Positions 10,140 to 21,815 of a stretch of DNA of 64,000 bases are shown piece by piece (the stretch's first letter is position 1; the number at the start of each line of letters is the position of its first letter). The DNA lies in NCBI RefSeq assembly GCF_910592395.1, contig NC_088308.1, forward strand, positions 10,555,001 through 10,619,000. Direction: 5' to 3'. The DNA is from Lineus longissimus (lineage: Eukaryota > Nemertea > Pilidiophora > Heteronemertea > Lineidae). The position numbers and the translations under genes were made by a program. The notes under the pieces are model-generated. The model worked only from the letters and a program-made list of their open reading frames with translations. It had not been told where the DNA came from and searched no databases.

Positions 10140-12017
10140 GGTAAATAGTGTATTACATAATAAAGTAATCCCACTACAAATTGTGGCTTACGGTTATTCA
10201 CTATAATTAGTTCATCTAGTCGTCCTAATTCCCAAGCCTCGTAACTAAACCTTTTACGATCGTTTACGATTATTATAACCCTCAATCTAGCGCGCTGGAC
10301 AAGTTGAAGTCCTGCCCCATAGAAATGTCTAGCCTTTACATCATTCTATTGAGGGAATAAAGGCCTACAAAAGGCAGGCCCATGAAAACCACCATTAGGT
10401 AATACAAGCTGTTCGATCTACCATGCTACCCCTACTTACGGTATTATTGGAACTCAGGAAAATATCTCGCACGAGGTACCGAATTCTGAAAACAAGGTAT
10501 TTTAACAAATTATTATCGATTCTATTGGCTAGGTGTTGCTTGGTTTTTGCCACAGAATGTAATGCCTAAAATTGCTGCCTAGTTTAGTAGTGATTGATAA
10601 GCAGATAAAGAAATGGCGTCTCTATCCTATCCAAAACATCCGTGTACCAACTATCACGCCCAAGAACTGCATCGGATTTCGAACTATGACAAATAGGAAT
10701 ATATCTGCTTTGTTTTAAAGGCATGGACGGCTTTTTACAGCAGTGTGTTTGTTCTTCTTCTGGTTCACCAGTAAACTATTTTTCTGAACGTGTGTGCTGC
10801 TTTTCCAAGTTTGTTTAATATCTTTAACACGAGTTTATTCGTTATTTTCATTGCACACAACTTCTGGCACGAAAGACATTTTCCGCCAGGTGAGTACACG
10901 CCGAGATTCGAATTCGCGTCACCTCGCTATTATTACGACGTAGCGTCATTTCCAATATAGTCGCAGTAGCGGGGTAAACCAGCGCCATCGGCGTTCCATC
11001 GCAAAAAAATCAATATCTACACCAAGTCGTCATAGGGTAGATCCATGGCTCCAGGAAGTGCCTTACAAGTCCATTGTTCCACAATTTTGGACAAGAAAGC
11101 TTTATAAGTGTTTAATTTCGTAAAACTGTATAGCATCTGGGGATGTCGATTTCCGAGCTCTGGGTTTTGAAGTGTGGTTACAAATTGTGCCTAAAGTTGG
11201 TGCATCTTCCGAGTCTTTGAGTATCTTTCCAAAACCTTACTCTTACCTGGGGACGGGGTAGCCCGTGGGAGGATCCCGTAGGAGGGTTTAAAGGCTCATG
11301 TAAGCCCAAAGAACATCAGGTTGCTTGCACACCAAGCCCAACTAGCGGTTCTCTAAGTATGAACTCTTACTGGTGTTGTAGTCAAAGACTGCAAAGTACT
11401 CGCCACATGCGTACATACACAGATCAGGTAAGGTTTATATGCTGTCATTTTGACATCTTATTCTCATTTCTCACACATATTTAATAGTGTGTAGCATGTG
11501 TAGTTGTCCATGAGGATGATTCTTATCAGCCAGGGCAAGTTCTAATTAAGTGCTTATTATGCAATCTTGCATTAGGGGTGAGACGGCAGCATTTGCCAAG
11601 TTATCTTACGATTTTTCATTTCAAAACAAGCTCTTGAACCTTGAGGGTTATATACTTTGAGCCAATTTCTTGTTGTTTTACATTTTGAGGGTAGGATGCC
11701 GGAACATTCTGTCCCTTTGCAAGCACCGAACGTGCATATTCATCCGGATGATATTGTGACCATCGGTACATTTATCGAACTGGATGACTAATAGTTACCT
11801 TCCTGATTTAATTACTAGATTTATTAGTACGTCTGATAGATGGGGAGGATATCGACATGGGTCAATATCCCGCTATCAACCATTTGCTGCAAAGAGGGTA
11901 GAGCAAGTGTATTTTCTGGGGACGGTCCCAAAACTGATATAATATGTCCTTTTAGTTCCTGATATTGCGCGCCTGTATATCTGTAAATATCTGTAAATAT
12001 CTGTCATGTCTTTAAAG
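10140..12017. other. non-coding, with early copies of locally duplicated modules
   Basis: There is no supported gene. A block at about 10465-10575 (gaggtaccgaattctgaaaa) is similar to 18270-18355 and 20445-20560. A block at about 10860-10990 (gtgagtacacgccgagatt) is similar to 18920-19000. These tie this stretch to the 16.9-20.6 kb tandem duplication. Confidence 0.6.
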
Positions 12018-12260
12018 TTACTTGGTGGCGCAATGGCAGAGAGCCGGTCTCATAACCGGAAGGTCGTGGGTTCGATTCCCGGCTGAGTCGCCACTTAGAA
12101 ACTTCCTACTGGTCGAGTTCAATCGAGCGCTCAGTAGCTGCTCATTGAAACCCCAGATTGATTTCTGTGGAGACCGGGATGATAATAATGTAGTCCCAAA
12201 AGCGCATTGAGCAGGGAACCTGGGAATGCGCTATATAAGAACTCAATTATTATTATTATT
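12018..12260 (+). mobile_element. tRNA-Met-derived SINE
   Basis: The head has an A box (tggcgcaatgg, 12026-12036), a CAT anticodon in a degenerate loop (ctcataa, about 12049-12055) and a B box (ggttcgattcc, 12069-12079). The acceptor and T stems do not pair well. A body of about 140 bp follows, containing gtagtcccaaaagcgcatt, and it ends in gcgctatataagaactcaa plus (ATT)n. That LINE-type tail is common in invertebrate SINEs. It is probably mobilised by an L2/CR1-like LINE. Confidence 0.85.
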
Positions 12261-12962
12261 GTTGGTAATAAAACATATATATAATGATATAAAAGTGTCT
12301 GTCCTTTCTGGTAGAGTAGAGTATTAATTCTCCTCACTCATATCTTCTGATGGTCTCAGATTGGCCCCAGTCTCCGATGAATGTCTTTACCAAAGGAATT
12401 CAGAGTCGTCTTCCTGGTTGCTACTTTGTCCCCGACCGCTCTTATCTGGACGGTTTTTCCGTTACAATCGGAAAAGCGTGATAATTCCGTCAGATTTAGA
12501 ATTTTTCATTTTTTTGTGCTATTAGTTGATGGAAACTACTTATGTAGAATAGGAGGTGATTGCACAGCCGACAGCTAGGTAATGTTGACGTAATAATAAA
12601 ATGGTCCTATAAAGATCGAGCTTAGGACCAAATAAGGAACTACTTTCAATTGTCAGTTTCCTTATCTTCATTATATAATTCGACACTTTAAACACGTGCT
12701 GTAACTATCACCACTGTTACATTTTAATAACAGTAATACAAAGAACAGCATGAGTTAAGAAACTGTCCTTTCTTAAAAGGAAAATTGGACTTTTGGCCTT
12801 CCTGAAGTTCCCAATTCTTAGTCTTCTTTATCAAGTCATCAATCAGGAACTACCACACAAATAGCCCGAGAAAAATCATATGGCATTGTTATTCTTTGGT
12901 TTCGAAAATCTAGTAGCCAAATTTGTAAATTTAAATATCCTGAAACGAAAAATCGGTATTAC
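12261..12962. other. non-coding; left part of PAN-like module
   Basis: From about 12590 this is similar to 25690-26070 (gagcttaggaccaaat, cccaattcttagtcttcttt), i.e. the downstream intron of the duplicated PAN-like exon. Confidence 0.55.
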
Positions 12963-13220
12963 CTGTATCACCCAATACCGGTATTTAAGACCGGTTTTCC
13001 TCCGGCTACAATTCCATGTAGCTTTGTTTGATGGGAAAACCCAGAGGCAGATATGACCTATGACGGAGAATGCCTGGCACTCCTGAGCAATCGCGCATGT
13101 TAAACCGCACTGGAGGATAGAATCAGCCCGCTGGATCCTGGATTTCGGTTTATCAACGTATCTGCTGTAAGTCAGCACGAAAATATTTACTCGTACAAGC
13201 GCAGTTACACTGCCAGCCAT
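12963..13220 (-). CDS. PAN/apple-like secreted protein, first exon (copy 1)
   Basis: On the minus strand the frame from MAGSVTALVRVNIFVLTYSR to KYRYWVIQ is exactly 86 codons. It ends at a phase-0 donor (acag|gtaata, GT at 12962-12961). The N-terminus is hydrophobic and signal-like. The cysteines follow LQCGLTCAIAQECQAFSV..HIC, the spacing of a PAN/apple domain start. The paralogue at 26071-26328 has the same length, donor and cysteines with only a handful of substitutions, which supports a real exon. Downstream exons were not identified. PAN assignment is from the cysteine pattern only. Confidence 0.55.
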
Positions 13221-13790
13221 TTTCTTATTAATTGGTAAACTCGAAAGTAGAAACAAAATTCTGGCAATATTCCTGTCTACGATTGGTCTAAGGACTTCTT
13301 ATATAAACATATCGTGTGAAATCAAATATCACAAACTTTTTGGCAATAACTGAAAGAAGAGTAATACCTCACCGAGGTGCGACTTCCGAATGAGCAGGAC
13401 ACATTCCAGTACTTAGCATTTGAAAAGGAAAGTACGGAACAACCAAAGGCAAATAACGAACCCTGAAACGGCGTGGCTTTCAAGAAACCAACTTTCCTGG
13501 CTCTCCACAGTCCTTTGAATGAGACCAATGTAAACCGAGGGTAATAGTACTAGGTGTTCATTTTGACCATATGATTTCTACAGTCCATCGACACTGGTAA
13601 AAGAAAACAGTCTTTGAAGCTAGTGTATGAACTCAACAAAATTCGGGCTGTTAATTATTGGTCTTCTACATTGCAAACATAGCCTACATTTTATAGCATG
13701 TCGTAAAGTCCCAGAGCATCTTCCTTCGGGTAAATTCATGAGGATGCCTCACCCCTAAAAAAGAAGAAAAAAAACAAGTATCAATTGGTC
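13221..13790 (-). repeat. segmental duplication, 5' part of PAN-like module (copy 1)
   Basis: Sequence here (cacaaactttttggcaa, gaaacggcgtggctttcaag, cattttatagcatg) matches 26590-27010 in the same order. The whole module spans about 12590-13790 here and about 25690-27030 in the second copy. Confidence 0.8.
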
Positions 13791-15150
13791 TTGCGAAGTA
13801 CCCATTGCAAACGCATGAAATGCGGAGAAACGGTGGAGAAAAAGCTGATGAAGTCATTCACAATTCGTAATGAACGATGTGCACAACCAGGCGCCGTTGG
13901 GCTGCAAAAGTGACCTGAAAACCATACTACCAAACATAAGTCCGAGGCCAGATCTTGGCAAAGTGAGTACGTGTAACACTATCCGTACACTACTTCGTTC
14001 TCGCAAAGTTCGTAGTCTTGCAGGGGTATCACAGAGAACGGCTAAAATTGAGTCACAAATAACGTCATGATAGAATACGCATACATATTTACATATTCTA
14101 TGAAGCTGATTTTGGCGTGTCCTACTAGTTTCAGTTGATTTGTAGGATCTGGACATAATGCCGAGGTCGTAACATAACGGCAAGAATGGGAACGGCATCA
14201 GGCATCCTGAGGAAATCATGGGTTAGCGTTCGCTTCTCCGGCGCCTTACACAAATCCCTGAGACAATACCCCGCACTGGCTGAAGTTCTAACCCAAAAGC
14301 AATTGTGCCTAATCAGAGCGTTGCTGGCATTTGATTCTAGGAATTTCATGAACATTGTCTCAACGATATCAAAACTCGAATTTCCTTTCGTTGTTATATC
14401 TTCCTGACGGAAAGGACGTTAACACTATCTTCTCCGAGGTGCGCACTATGATTTTCGAGTGCCATTTCCATTCATTCAAATGATAAGTGAAATTCAATTG
14501 ACAAATGTCACTATTATATACTGAAGAAGGCTATTTGGAAAATATCTGATATGTTAACTGTGAGGTCATCATAAGGTACCTTCTGCAGAAGAAAGGCGGG
14601 TGAAGATTTTCTATCGATCCATATTTTTCATGCCAAAATGAAACAATTTAACTTACTTTAAACATGTTTGTACATCTCTTCTTTTATGAGGACAGTCCAG
14701 CGCCATCTTAAAAGGATTGAAGATCTTTCCTCTCGTAGCTCTACAAATAAACGGGTGGAACCTATCTTACTGAAGCATGACGACAGTGTTACATCCATAC
14801 CATCCCCATTGATGCCAAACTAACATTTGATGGTAGAATCCACCTACATGTATCATCGACTGTGTAAACAAAATATCACATAAAGCTTGTAATGTTGTGT
14901 GCATACCGATGCAATGTAACCTTACCAAACTATATAGACAGTTAAGCGAACTAAAGTTGATTTTGTGTGTGAAATTCCGTTCATGAATGAAGGGACGTTT
15001 GTCTGAGGTATGTTACAAGTGAATCGTTTGGTGCCTTAAACTATTTTACAAAATAGTTGAATTACAGTAAAGTGATGGTGTCAATACATCTTCCTCTTGT
15101 CGTCTTTTTATTATAGTAGGTACGTTTCACCAACCATGCTAACGCCGGAG
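13791..15150. other. no supported gene
   Basis: Open frames on both strands at 13854-14407 lack recognisable domains or paired splice signals. I see no repeat partner elsewhere in the window. Confidence 0.35.
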
Positions 15151-15279
15151 TACTGAGTATGATTGCCTGTGGTTTCATCATTAGTCATATGTGCGAATTC
15201 ATTCACACGACACGTACTAAATCGGTGTTCATACTTAACGGCACAAGCAATCAGACAACCTTTGATAAAATACATTCAC

Positions 15280-15620
15280 ATACTCTGTATTTTGTCATTC
15301 GTAGCACTTCGTATTCCGCTTTTCCCGATCCAGCGAAATGGCAGAATTGCCAATTGATAGTTGGTGTCCTACTATTGATATTGATCCGTCAGTTAACATG
15401 AAAGATGTTGCCACTTCAGAGTATAAAAAATGATGCTGTATCGATTGCTTAAGAATGAAAAAAGGCAATGGATGGACTCGGCATGAAGTATTATCAGGGT
15501 GGAACAAAAACCCGGACCAGTAATGTTAGGAGAGATAGATTTATGATAATAATCCACGCCAACATATTACTTTACTTTCTTCGGTTTATCATCAAGTAGG
15601 TATAAAAATGCATTCTAACA
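15280..15620. repeat. dispersed module with copies at 16320-16550 and 27050-27240
   Basis: The shared phrases are acagggtggaacaaaaaccc..., atgttaggagagatagattt and ggtttatcatcaagt, in the same order in the first two copies. The 27-kb copy keeps aaatacatt..gtatttcgtcattc and acagggtggaacaaaaa. It marks duplication within the 12-27 kb cluster. Confidence 0.75.
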
Positions 15621-15914
15621 TATCTCGTTTGCCAATTTTGACGCTTTAGCATATTCATTAAACTTTGATATTTCAATATCAATCTCATTTAAATATCAGA
15701 TAAGAATGCATTGTAAGAGAAATTCAAGAATGTATTTTGACACCTACCTGCTGATAATCCGAAGACATTTGAGTGATATGTTGGCGTTGATGACTCGCAT
15801 TTTGTAGATGCAGTTGAACTCCAAACATGAATAACCTTTTCCCAAAATCGAATAGTCTTTAGGAGCAGATACCTAATAAGAGGACAATGTTAGGTATAAA
15901 ATAAGACCAGTATT

Positions 15915-16172
15915 TTACCGGCTATCTATCAAATACTGCAGTGTTATAACAATTAAACGTGATCTTTGTGTTTCAGACGAGAAATATCGTTTGGGTCTCG
16001 CAATCACGCCAGTGTTCGAGATGAGTTCGAGACCAACACCTCGTTGTCCCGTGATGATGACGTCAAGACATGAAGTCGCTGTGCGAGTGCTATACATCCT
16101 TGATATCATACAGGCAATGCAGGTGCAATAGACGCCAATACTGGCAGATAGAATATGCTTAAATAACATCAT
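15915..16172 (-). CDS. possible small secreted-protein exon of the duplicated cluster
   Basis: The minus-strand frame begins MMLFKHILSASIGVYCTCIA, a hydrophobic signal-like start, and continues to YLIDSR, with a possible donor (gatagccg|gtaaaa) just before the stop. A related but diverged block occurs at about 18430-18540 (attcaagcatattttctctgcca on the minus strand). No domain is recognised. It may be a decayed or lineage-specific gene. Confidence 0.3.
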   Translation of the reverse strand: MMLFKHILSASIGVYCTCIACMISRMYSTRTATSCLDVIITGQRGVGLELISNTGVIARPKRYFSSETQRSRLIVITLQYLIDSR

Positions 16173-16559
16173 CCTAAGATAAGGCTTTTGTACTCCTATA
16201 TGTATAATTCATATGCACAACCCATTCTGACATACAGCTTTTTGATAAACCTACCTCGTATACAAACCCTGAGAAAAAAACAATAAAATCCACTGCTAAG
16301 AGCGGCTGTTCCGACTACTTGACACACGTTATATCGATCGATTAAGTATAAGAGAAGGCAATTGATCGACTCGGCACGAAGTATTTACAGGGTGGAACAA
16401 AAACCCGCATCAATAATGTTAGGAGAGATAGATTTATGATAATATTCCACGCCAACATATATGACTTTAAATTCTTTGGTTTATCATCAAGTTGATGGCT
16501 CGTATTTTGTTGATGCAGATGAACTCCAAACATGAAGAAATATAAAGTTTTCCCAATTA

Positions 16560-16680
16560 ATAGTTTTTGTACGAAAGCCCAGAAGGCTTATCTGAAATTC
16601 TAATCTGAAAGCCGAAATTCGAAATCCGAAATTTTGAATTCGAAATCCAAAATCAAAATCCCTAATCGCTGGGAAATCTT
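16560..16680. repeat. degenerate simple repeat (gaaattcgaaatccgaaat)n
   Basis: Imperfect tandem units of aattcgaaatccgaaat lie at about 16580-16670. A complementary version, atttcggatttcagatttcg, lies beside the Tc1 element at about 27430-27490. Confidence 0.75.
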
Positions 16681-17206
16681 TAGCCAATCAGAACAAGTAT
16701 AACATTCAGTAATTTGCCGGTTTAACAATAGAGAAATTAAAAGTAAGTAATGAGTTTTTCAAGAATTTGCATCAGATTGTACCGGGATATAACCCCTGTA
16801 TGGCTACAATATCGTGCCGCAGATTTTTGCAATGAATTTATAAACTGACCACCACCTCCCGCCACCCCCAAAAAAATCAAAGTGTCTCGTCCCAAACGCA
16901 CTCCTCCGTGTCTGGCCGGGTATTTAACCCGGGACTTATCCGACACAAGGCCGACGCTAAACTGTTGTGCACCTGCGCTCCCTGTTCAATTTTCTGTCAT
17001 GAAAACACTAAAAAATGAGGAACCACCAAATACGCTACAACGGTCTGACCAAAACAAGATTCCTAAGTGAAGAAACTCTACCTCTTTTTGCAAAACAAAA
17101 TTTATTTTCGAATTTGATAGATTCATGCTGCAGTCATGGTCACAGCTACAAATTGCAATTGCCACTGTCTTTGTAACTATAGATTATGTAAAACCTTCTC
17201 TTGGTG

Positions 17207-17480
17207 TTAGATGTAAATTGTCGCTTTTAATGTGTGACCTTTCCGGAATTTGTATTCGTTCGGCAAAAGGATCAGCCCATTCTTTTCGTCGACAAGGCAG
17301 AAAAATGCAGCTTGGTCAACGACGGTGAGGATGAACTGAATTTTGGCTTTCATAGGAAATGCTAAAGCTGATGACTTGTCCCTTGATGAATCCGCTTGGA
17401 ACATACTTTTGAATTCTGTGTTTGTCGCCTGATTCTCGATAACAATCGCCGCAAGTGTACTGCCAAGTAACGCAAATAAT
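17207..17480 (-). CDS. small duplicated gene, C-terminal coding part (copy 1)
   Basis: On the minus strand a hydrophobic stretch ELVLFALLGSTLAAIVIENQ is followed by ATNTEFKSMFQADSSRDK, AKIQFILTVVDQAAFFC and FRKGHTLKATIYI, then stop. A minus-strand AATAAA follows about 100 bp later (about 17100). Copy 2 ends the same way (KAKIYI, stop, AATAAA). In copy 1 a TAG sits just before ELVLF, which could be the AG of a splice acceptor (ggattttag|gaactag). The layout suggests a small secreted or membrane-anchored protein. No family is recognised. Confidence 0.4.
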
Positions 17481-17643
17481 ACTAGTTCCTAAAATCCTGT
17501 CAAAAGCAATTGTTCGTAACCTTTTATTCTCCTCTAGTTGAATCGTTCGCATCGTATTGTACATTTATTTTCTTTCTGTTATGGTTATTTTGAAAGGTTT
17601 GATTGTAAACTCGAATAGGTTTCCTTCAGAGTAAAACTGAGGA

Positions 17644-18120
17644 TTACAAAGTGAGACGAGATACAGCGATGACAACAATCCTGTTGCATACTTCGCTCCT
17701 CCGAGAGATTTTAAGAAATTTCATTGCAATACCAAGATTTCTGATACTGAACAAGTTCAAAGAAGTGACAAACGTCTTTAAACAAAGGAGATACCTTTGT
17801 GCAAAGACGACTATATTGCTATTATCTGTAAACCGAAGATATCGAAATGTTGAATTACCGAAGCAACGACCACTCCTGAAGTTGTTATACGGTAGCAACA
17901 ATTGTTGGCGGTTGCGTCCATCTAAAATAAATGCAACAGCGCGAAGGCCACTATCCTGCCACCACAGTGCGCCATCGTGGCAAATACCGATAACCCCGTC
18001 CTCATATTCACCAGCAATTTCCACGAGAATATTTATGAAGAAATTATGCTTTAATGTGATGTCACTATGTGTCTGATAGCAGCTATATCCACAAAGCACT
18101 TCAGCTACTCGTAGTGCCAC
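17644..18120 (-). CDS. conserved open frame upstream in duplicated gene (copy 1)
   Basis: The minus-strand frame contains IGICHDGALWWQDSGLRAVA, then LDGRNRQQLLLPYNNFRS, then FGNSTFRYLRF and SNIVVFA. Copy 2 keeps the frame over this core (IGICQDDALWWQ, the same LDGRNRQQLL run, GNSTFRYLRL) without stops. N-terminal to the core the two copies differ by an indel. No domain is recognised, and the antisense frame 17651-18076 is also open, so the coding strand is not certain. Confidence 0.3.
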   Translation of the reverse strand: MALRVAEVLCGYSCYQTHSDITLKHNFFINILVEIAGEYEDGVIGICHDGALWWQDSGLRAVAFILDGRNRQQLLLPYNNFRSGRCFGNSTFRYLRFTDNSNIVVFAQRYLLCLKTFVTSLNLFSIRNLGIAMKFLKISRRSEVCNRIVVIAVSRLTL

Positions 18121-19348
18121 TTGGAATTCCCGACTGCAAATTGTCCTTTGATACTTGAACTTTAGCTGCGCTTTCTGGAGTTACGAAATACTGTAAATAT
18201 ATAGTTCGTTGTCCATCTGCAATAAAGAAAGGGATGAGAAATAAATAAAGCAATAATAATTGCGCATTATCTAGCACGAGGTAAACCGATTTCGGAAAAT
18301 AAGAGTATTTTAACCCAATGTCTCTCGATTCTATTGGCTTGATGTTGCTTGGTCCAACATATTTGGGCAGTTGCCAAGGGCGAACTCCATACCTCCGGCA
18401 AAAATTGAGTAGGGTACGAAGCCATTAATGATGTGACATATAATAATGATCACATAATCTTCATGTAAAACCTGTCCAATGGACGCCAATTCTGGCAGAG
18501 AAAATATGCTTGAATAATATGCTTTGGGGAATGATAGCACTAGTACAGCTAGTCTACGCTCTGAATGGTGCCTTCAAGATTGAGGTGTGAGATACAGATT
18601 CCCTTTAACACAGGCATGCCAGGGTAGTGGTTTGTGTTCACGACTTTCCCGCACTGCACATGGAGTCCTACTGACCAGGTGCACCTTTTCCGCTCCTATC
18701 CTTCTTCCTCGAGCGAAGTGTTCTCGCTGTTCTTCAGATGACAGCCATGCCAGCATGATTAGTTTACACCGGATGAAGTACCATGCCGTGAACCTGCAAC
18801 TCTTGACTGATTTCTACAAAACTACTGCAATGACTCCTATCACAATGTAAATGAATATATGTAGTTCCAATTTCAATAAATACATTGAAATAGAAACATC
18901 ACTATGATCTGCAACCGAAACCTCCGCACATTTTTCGCCACGTGAGTGCACGCCGAGATCAGAGTTCACATCGTCGCAGTTGCGGGGTAATCAAGCGCTT
19001 TCCTCCTTTCTGGAGAACTAAGGGCAACGGACGGACATTTCAGGCCAGTTGAGAGTTGCGAAGTGGCCCTGGCGATAATCTAACCCGGGAGTTTCCCGAC
19101 GGAAGGCCGACGTTTAATTGTGGTGCCACCGAGCTTCCTCTCAATTCTTCTGTTGTAAAAGCACTGAAAGGTGAGGAACCACCAAATACACTACAACGGT
19201 CTGACCAAAAGCAAGTTTACCAGGTGAAGAAACGTTTAATTCTTTGCAAAATAACATTTATTTTCGAATCTGATAGATTCATGTTGCAGCTATGGTCCCG
19301 GTTACTAATTGCAACTGCCACTGTCAGTGCATGCGCAACTAGATTGTG

Positions 19349-19552
19349 TTAGATGTAAATTTTCGCTTTCAAAGTATGACCTTTCCTGAATTTGTATTTC
19401 TTCGGCCAAAGTATCAGCCTATTATTTTCGTCGACGAAGCAGAAAAATGCAGCTTGGTCAACGACGGTGGGGATGAACCGCATTTTGGCTTTGATGGGAA
19501 ATGCTAAAGCTGATGACTTGTCCCTGCACGAGTCCCCTTGGAACAGAAACAA
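19349..19552 (-). pseudogene. small duplicated gene, C-terminal part (copy 2)
   Basis: The minus-strand frame FQGDSCRDKSSALAF, then TVVDQAAFFCFVDENNRL, then GHTLKAKIYI ends at the same stop position as copy 1, with AATAAA about 90 bp on (about 19258). The preceding hydrophobic stretch (LELVLLALLGSTLAAIAIEN) is in another frame because of a 5-nt insertion near 19545, so this copy looks broken unless it is spliced differently. Confidence 0.4.
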
Positions 19553-19555
19553 CTT

Positions 19556-20164
19556 TTAAATTCTGTGTTTGTCGCCTGATTCTCGATAGCAATCGCCGCA
19601 AGTGTACTGCCAAGTAACGCCAATAATACTAGTTCCAAAAATCCAGGCAAAATTAACTGTTCTTAATCCATTCTTTTCAAGTTGAATCGTTCGCATCGTA
19701 TTGTACATGTATTTTCTTTCAGTTATGGTTATTTTGAAAGCTTTAAATGTAAACTCGAATAAGTTTCCTTCAGAGTCAAACTGAGGATTACTAAGTGAGA
19801 TGGGAAACGTTGCTAAAAAACCTGTTTCATACTTTGTTTCGCCGAAATATTTTAAAAAAATCAGTTTCAGGACAATACAAAGATTTCTGATTCTGAACAA
19901 TTTCAAAGAAGTGACAAATTTCTTTAAACCAAGGAGATAGGTTACTGCAAAGACGACTATATTGCTATTAACTGATAACCGAAGATATCGAAATGTTGAA
20001 TTACCGGGACCACGACTACTCCTGAAGTTGTTATACGGTAGCAACAATTGTTGGCGGTTGCGTCCATCTAAACTAAATGCAAATGCTTGTAGGTCATGAG
20101 CCTGCCACCACAGTGCGTCATCCTGGCAAATACCGATATACTCCGTCCTCATATTCGCCAGCAA
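19556..20164 (-). CDS. conserved open frame in duplicated gene (copy 2)
   Basis: This 202-codon minus-strand frame shares its core with 17644-18120 (ALWWQ, LDGRNRQQLLLPYNNFRS, GNSTFRYLR). It then runs on through TITERKYMYNTMRTIQLE to GDKHRI. No domain is recognised. It overlaps the 5' end of the small-gene frame, so at most one of the two frames is used at each position. Confidence 0.3.
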   Translation of the reverse strand: MLANMRTEYIGICQDDALWWQAHDLQAFAFSLDGRNRQQLLLPYNNFRSSRGPGNSTFRYLRLSVNSNIVVFAVTYLLGLKKFVTSLKLFRIRNLCIVLKLIFLKYFGETKYETGFLATFPISLSNPQFDSEGNLFEFTFKAFKITITERKYMYNTMRTIQLEKNGLRTVNFAWIFGTSIIGVTWQYTCGDCYRESGDKHRI

Positions 20165-20600
20165 TAGCTACAAGATCATTTAAGAAGAAATTATGCTTTA
20201 ATGTATATGGCGACTTATCCTTTTCTTGTGAAAATACATAAACATTTACCCACAATGCACTTCAGCTTCAAGTGGTAGTGCCACTTGCAGTTCCAGACTG
20301 GAAATTGTCCTCTGACACTTGGACTGTAGCGGTGCTGGTATTTCTGAAGTTACGAAATACTATAAATGTATAGTTCTTTGTTCATATGCAATAAAGTCAA
20401 GAGTGAGAAATGAATGATAAGCAATAGTAACTGCCCATTATCTAGCACCAGGTACCGAATTCTGAAAATAAGGGTATTTTAACCCAATGACTATCGATCC
20501 TATTTGCTGGGTGTTGCTTGGTTTTTGTCACAGAATATATATATGCCTATAATTGCTGTTAACACCAGCAGCAAAGAAGACAGATAATATTTTGTGTATC

Positions 20601-21400
20601 AATGAAATGATTGATTACCAAAACATGCGTATTTTCGGGAGTAATTTCCTACCGCGGGACGCCGAATCAGACCTTGCGAGGCGCACCCAGCCGTTCCGTG
20701 GTGACCACCGTTGTGGTGCTGGAAGGTGAGGCTAGCTAGGAGATTGGTGCCACGTCGGGGAAATCATTTGCACGTACACACCATATTTATGTGGTTCAAA
20801 CCGATGGCATTGCAGTATGCCATCGGTGTGCCTCCAATTTCAGGCATTAACATAACTGCAAACTTGCGTTAAGTCTTTTATAATTGTCAGTTCACAGACA
20901 CACAATGTTCATAGTTCGTTACATGATTAAATCCTTGGTCCACCCTTTGAGTCGGAATTTGCCTGGAAGTACGGGAACCATCAAAGAGGTTGTAAATTTT
21001 GTTGACGCAAGTGCGTAGGAGGGAAATCGAGTATAGTTAACTCGCTTAAGCTTGATGAGAAAATAACTTGCTCATACAGAATGGGACGGCTTGTTGCATT
21101 AATAATTGTTCAAGCAGACATATAATACACTTGAAGAATGAAATTACTAGGTGGATTATGAGGTCACTTTGTGCTTGCTTTCGCCATCGTTTGCTGTGCG
21201 TGTGTGAAGTTTGCGAGGGGTGTTCTAATGTATCTGATATTACAATTTGAAGACCATCTTCCGAGAAGGCGTATCATGTGATCATCAATGTGCGCGGCGG
21301 AAGGAGTGTCCGCTAAATTGGGTGGAGTTTATGCTTATCCGTTCCAATGCCGTTCTGATCTTATTTAAGGAGTAATTCATGTTTAAAGCTTGTCCTCATG
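20601..21400. other. no supported gene
   Basis: Unique-looking sequence with a GC-rich patch at about 20650-20760. I see no ORF or repeat partner I can support. Confidence 0.35.
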
Positions 21401-21419
21401 GAGAGATGAGGAAGAATGG

Positions 21420-21815
21420 AGAGCAACAGTCTGTCCTGAGACCACCCCGAAACTGTCTGAAATGCTGGATGCCCCTGACTCGACAAGTTTCGCCATTGGT
21501 CCTTAAGATCATAACGGTGACACCCTGACGAAATGAAGCTATGATGTTAGTGCAAAAGTAATCCTCGGGGTTTGACCACTGAACATCTTCCTAGCAAAGA
21601 GTACTGGACGAGTCAAATTTGTTTCCACTGACCGTGAATTCACTACATCGCAAAAAATCGTAGAAAGCCTTGCATAACGCGGCCCTCATGAGAGAATCGG
21701 TGTACTGATCAACACAGCCTACAGTGAACAAAGAAAATAGCTTGGCCAGTATATTGATGGTAATTGGCAATCGAGGGGCCTTAGCCTCACCCTGAGTACG
21801 TTTGACGGCTTTCAA
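21420..21815 (-). pseudogene. DIRS-type tyrosine recombinase remnant
   Basis: The minus-strand frame reads KAVKRTQGEAKAPRLPITIN, then ILAKLFSLF, AFYDFLRCSEFTVSGNKFD and, after an in-frame TAG, EDVQWSNPEDYF and FRQGVTVMILRTNGETC. The LPIT, then F.FLRCSEFTV, then FRQGV pattern is that of eukaryotic XerD-like recombinases. The downstream catalytic H-x-x-R...Y part is missing. Confidence 0.75.

Larger units (their letters stand above)
16880..19020. repeat. tandem duplication, unit 1 (about 2.1 kb)
   Basis: The unit starts with gtatttaacccgggac.., then aggaaccaccaaatacgc. It continues through the small minus-strand gene, then the block gaggtaaaccgatttcgg (about 18275) and the block gtgagtgcacgccgagatc (about 18940). 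Unit 2 at about 19060-20600 repeats the same order with roughly 10-20% divergence judged by eye. Confidence 0.85.
19060..20600. repeat. tandem duplication, unit 2
   Basis: Unit 2 is the second copy of the block at 16.88-18.36 kb, in the same orientation. It shares taacccgggagtttccc.., aggaaccaccaaatacac, and the block ccaggtaccgaattctgaaa at about 20450. Confidence 0.85.

Noticed and set aside
12022-12094. Functional tRNA-Met gene
   Set aside because: Promoter boxes and the CAT anticodon are present, but the acceptor, anticodon and T stems pair badly, and the sequence runs on into a SINE body and (ATT)n tail.
17651-18076. 141-codon plus-strand ORF in the duplicated gene
   Set aside because: It is shadowed by the minus-strand frame that is conserved in both duplicates and is followed by a conserved stop and polyA signal on the minus strand; not fully excluded.
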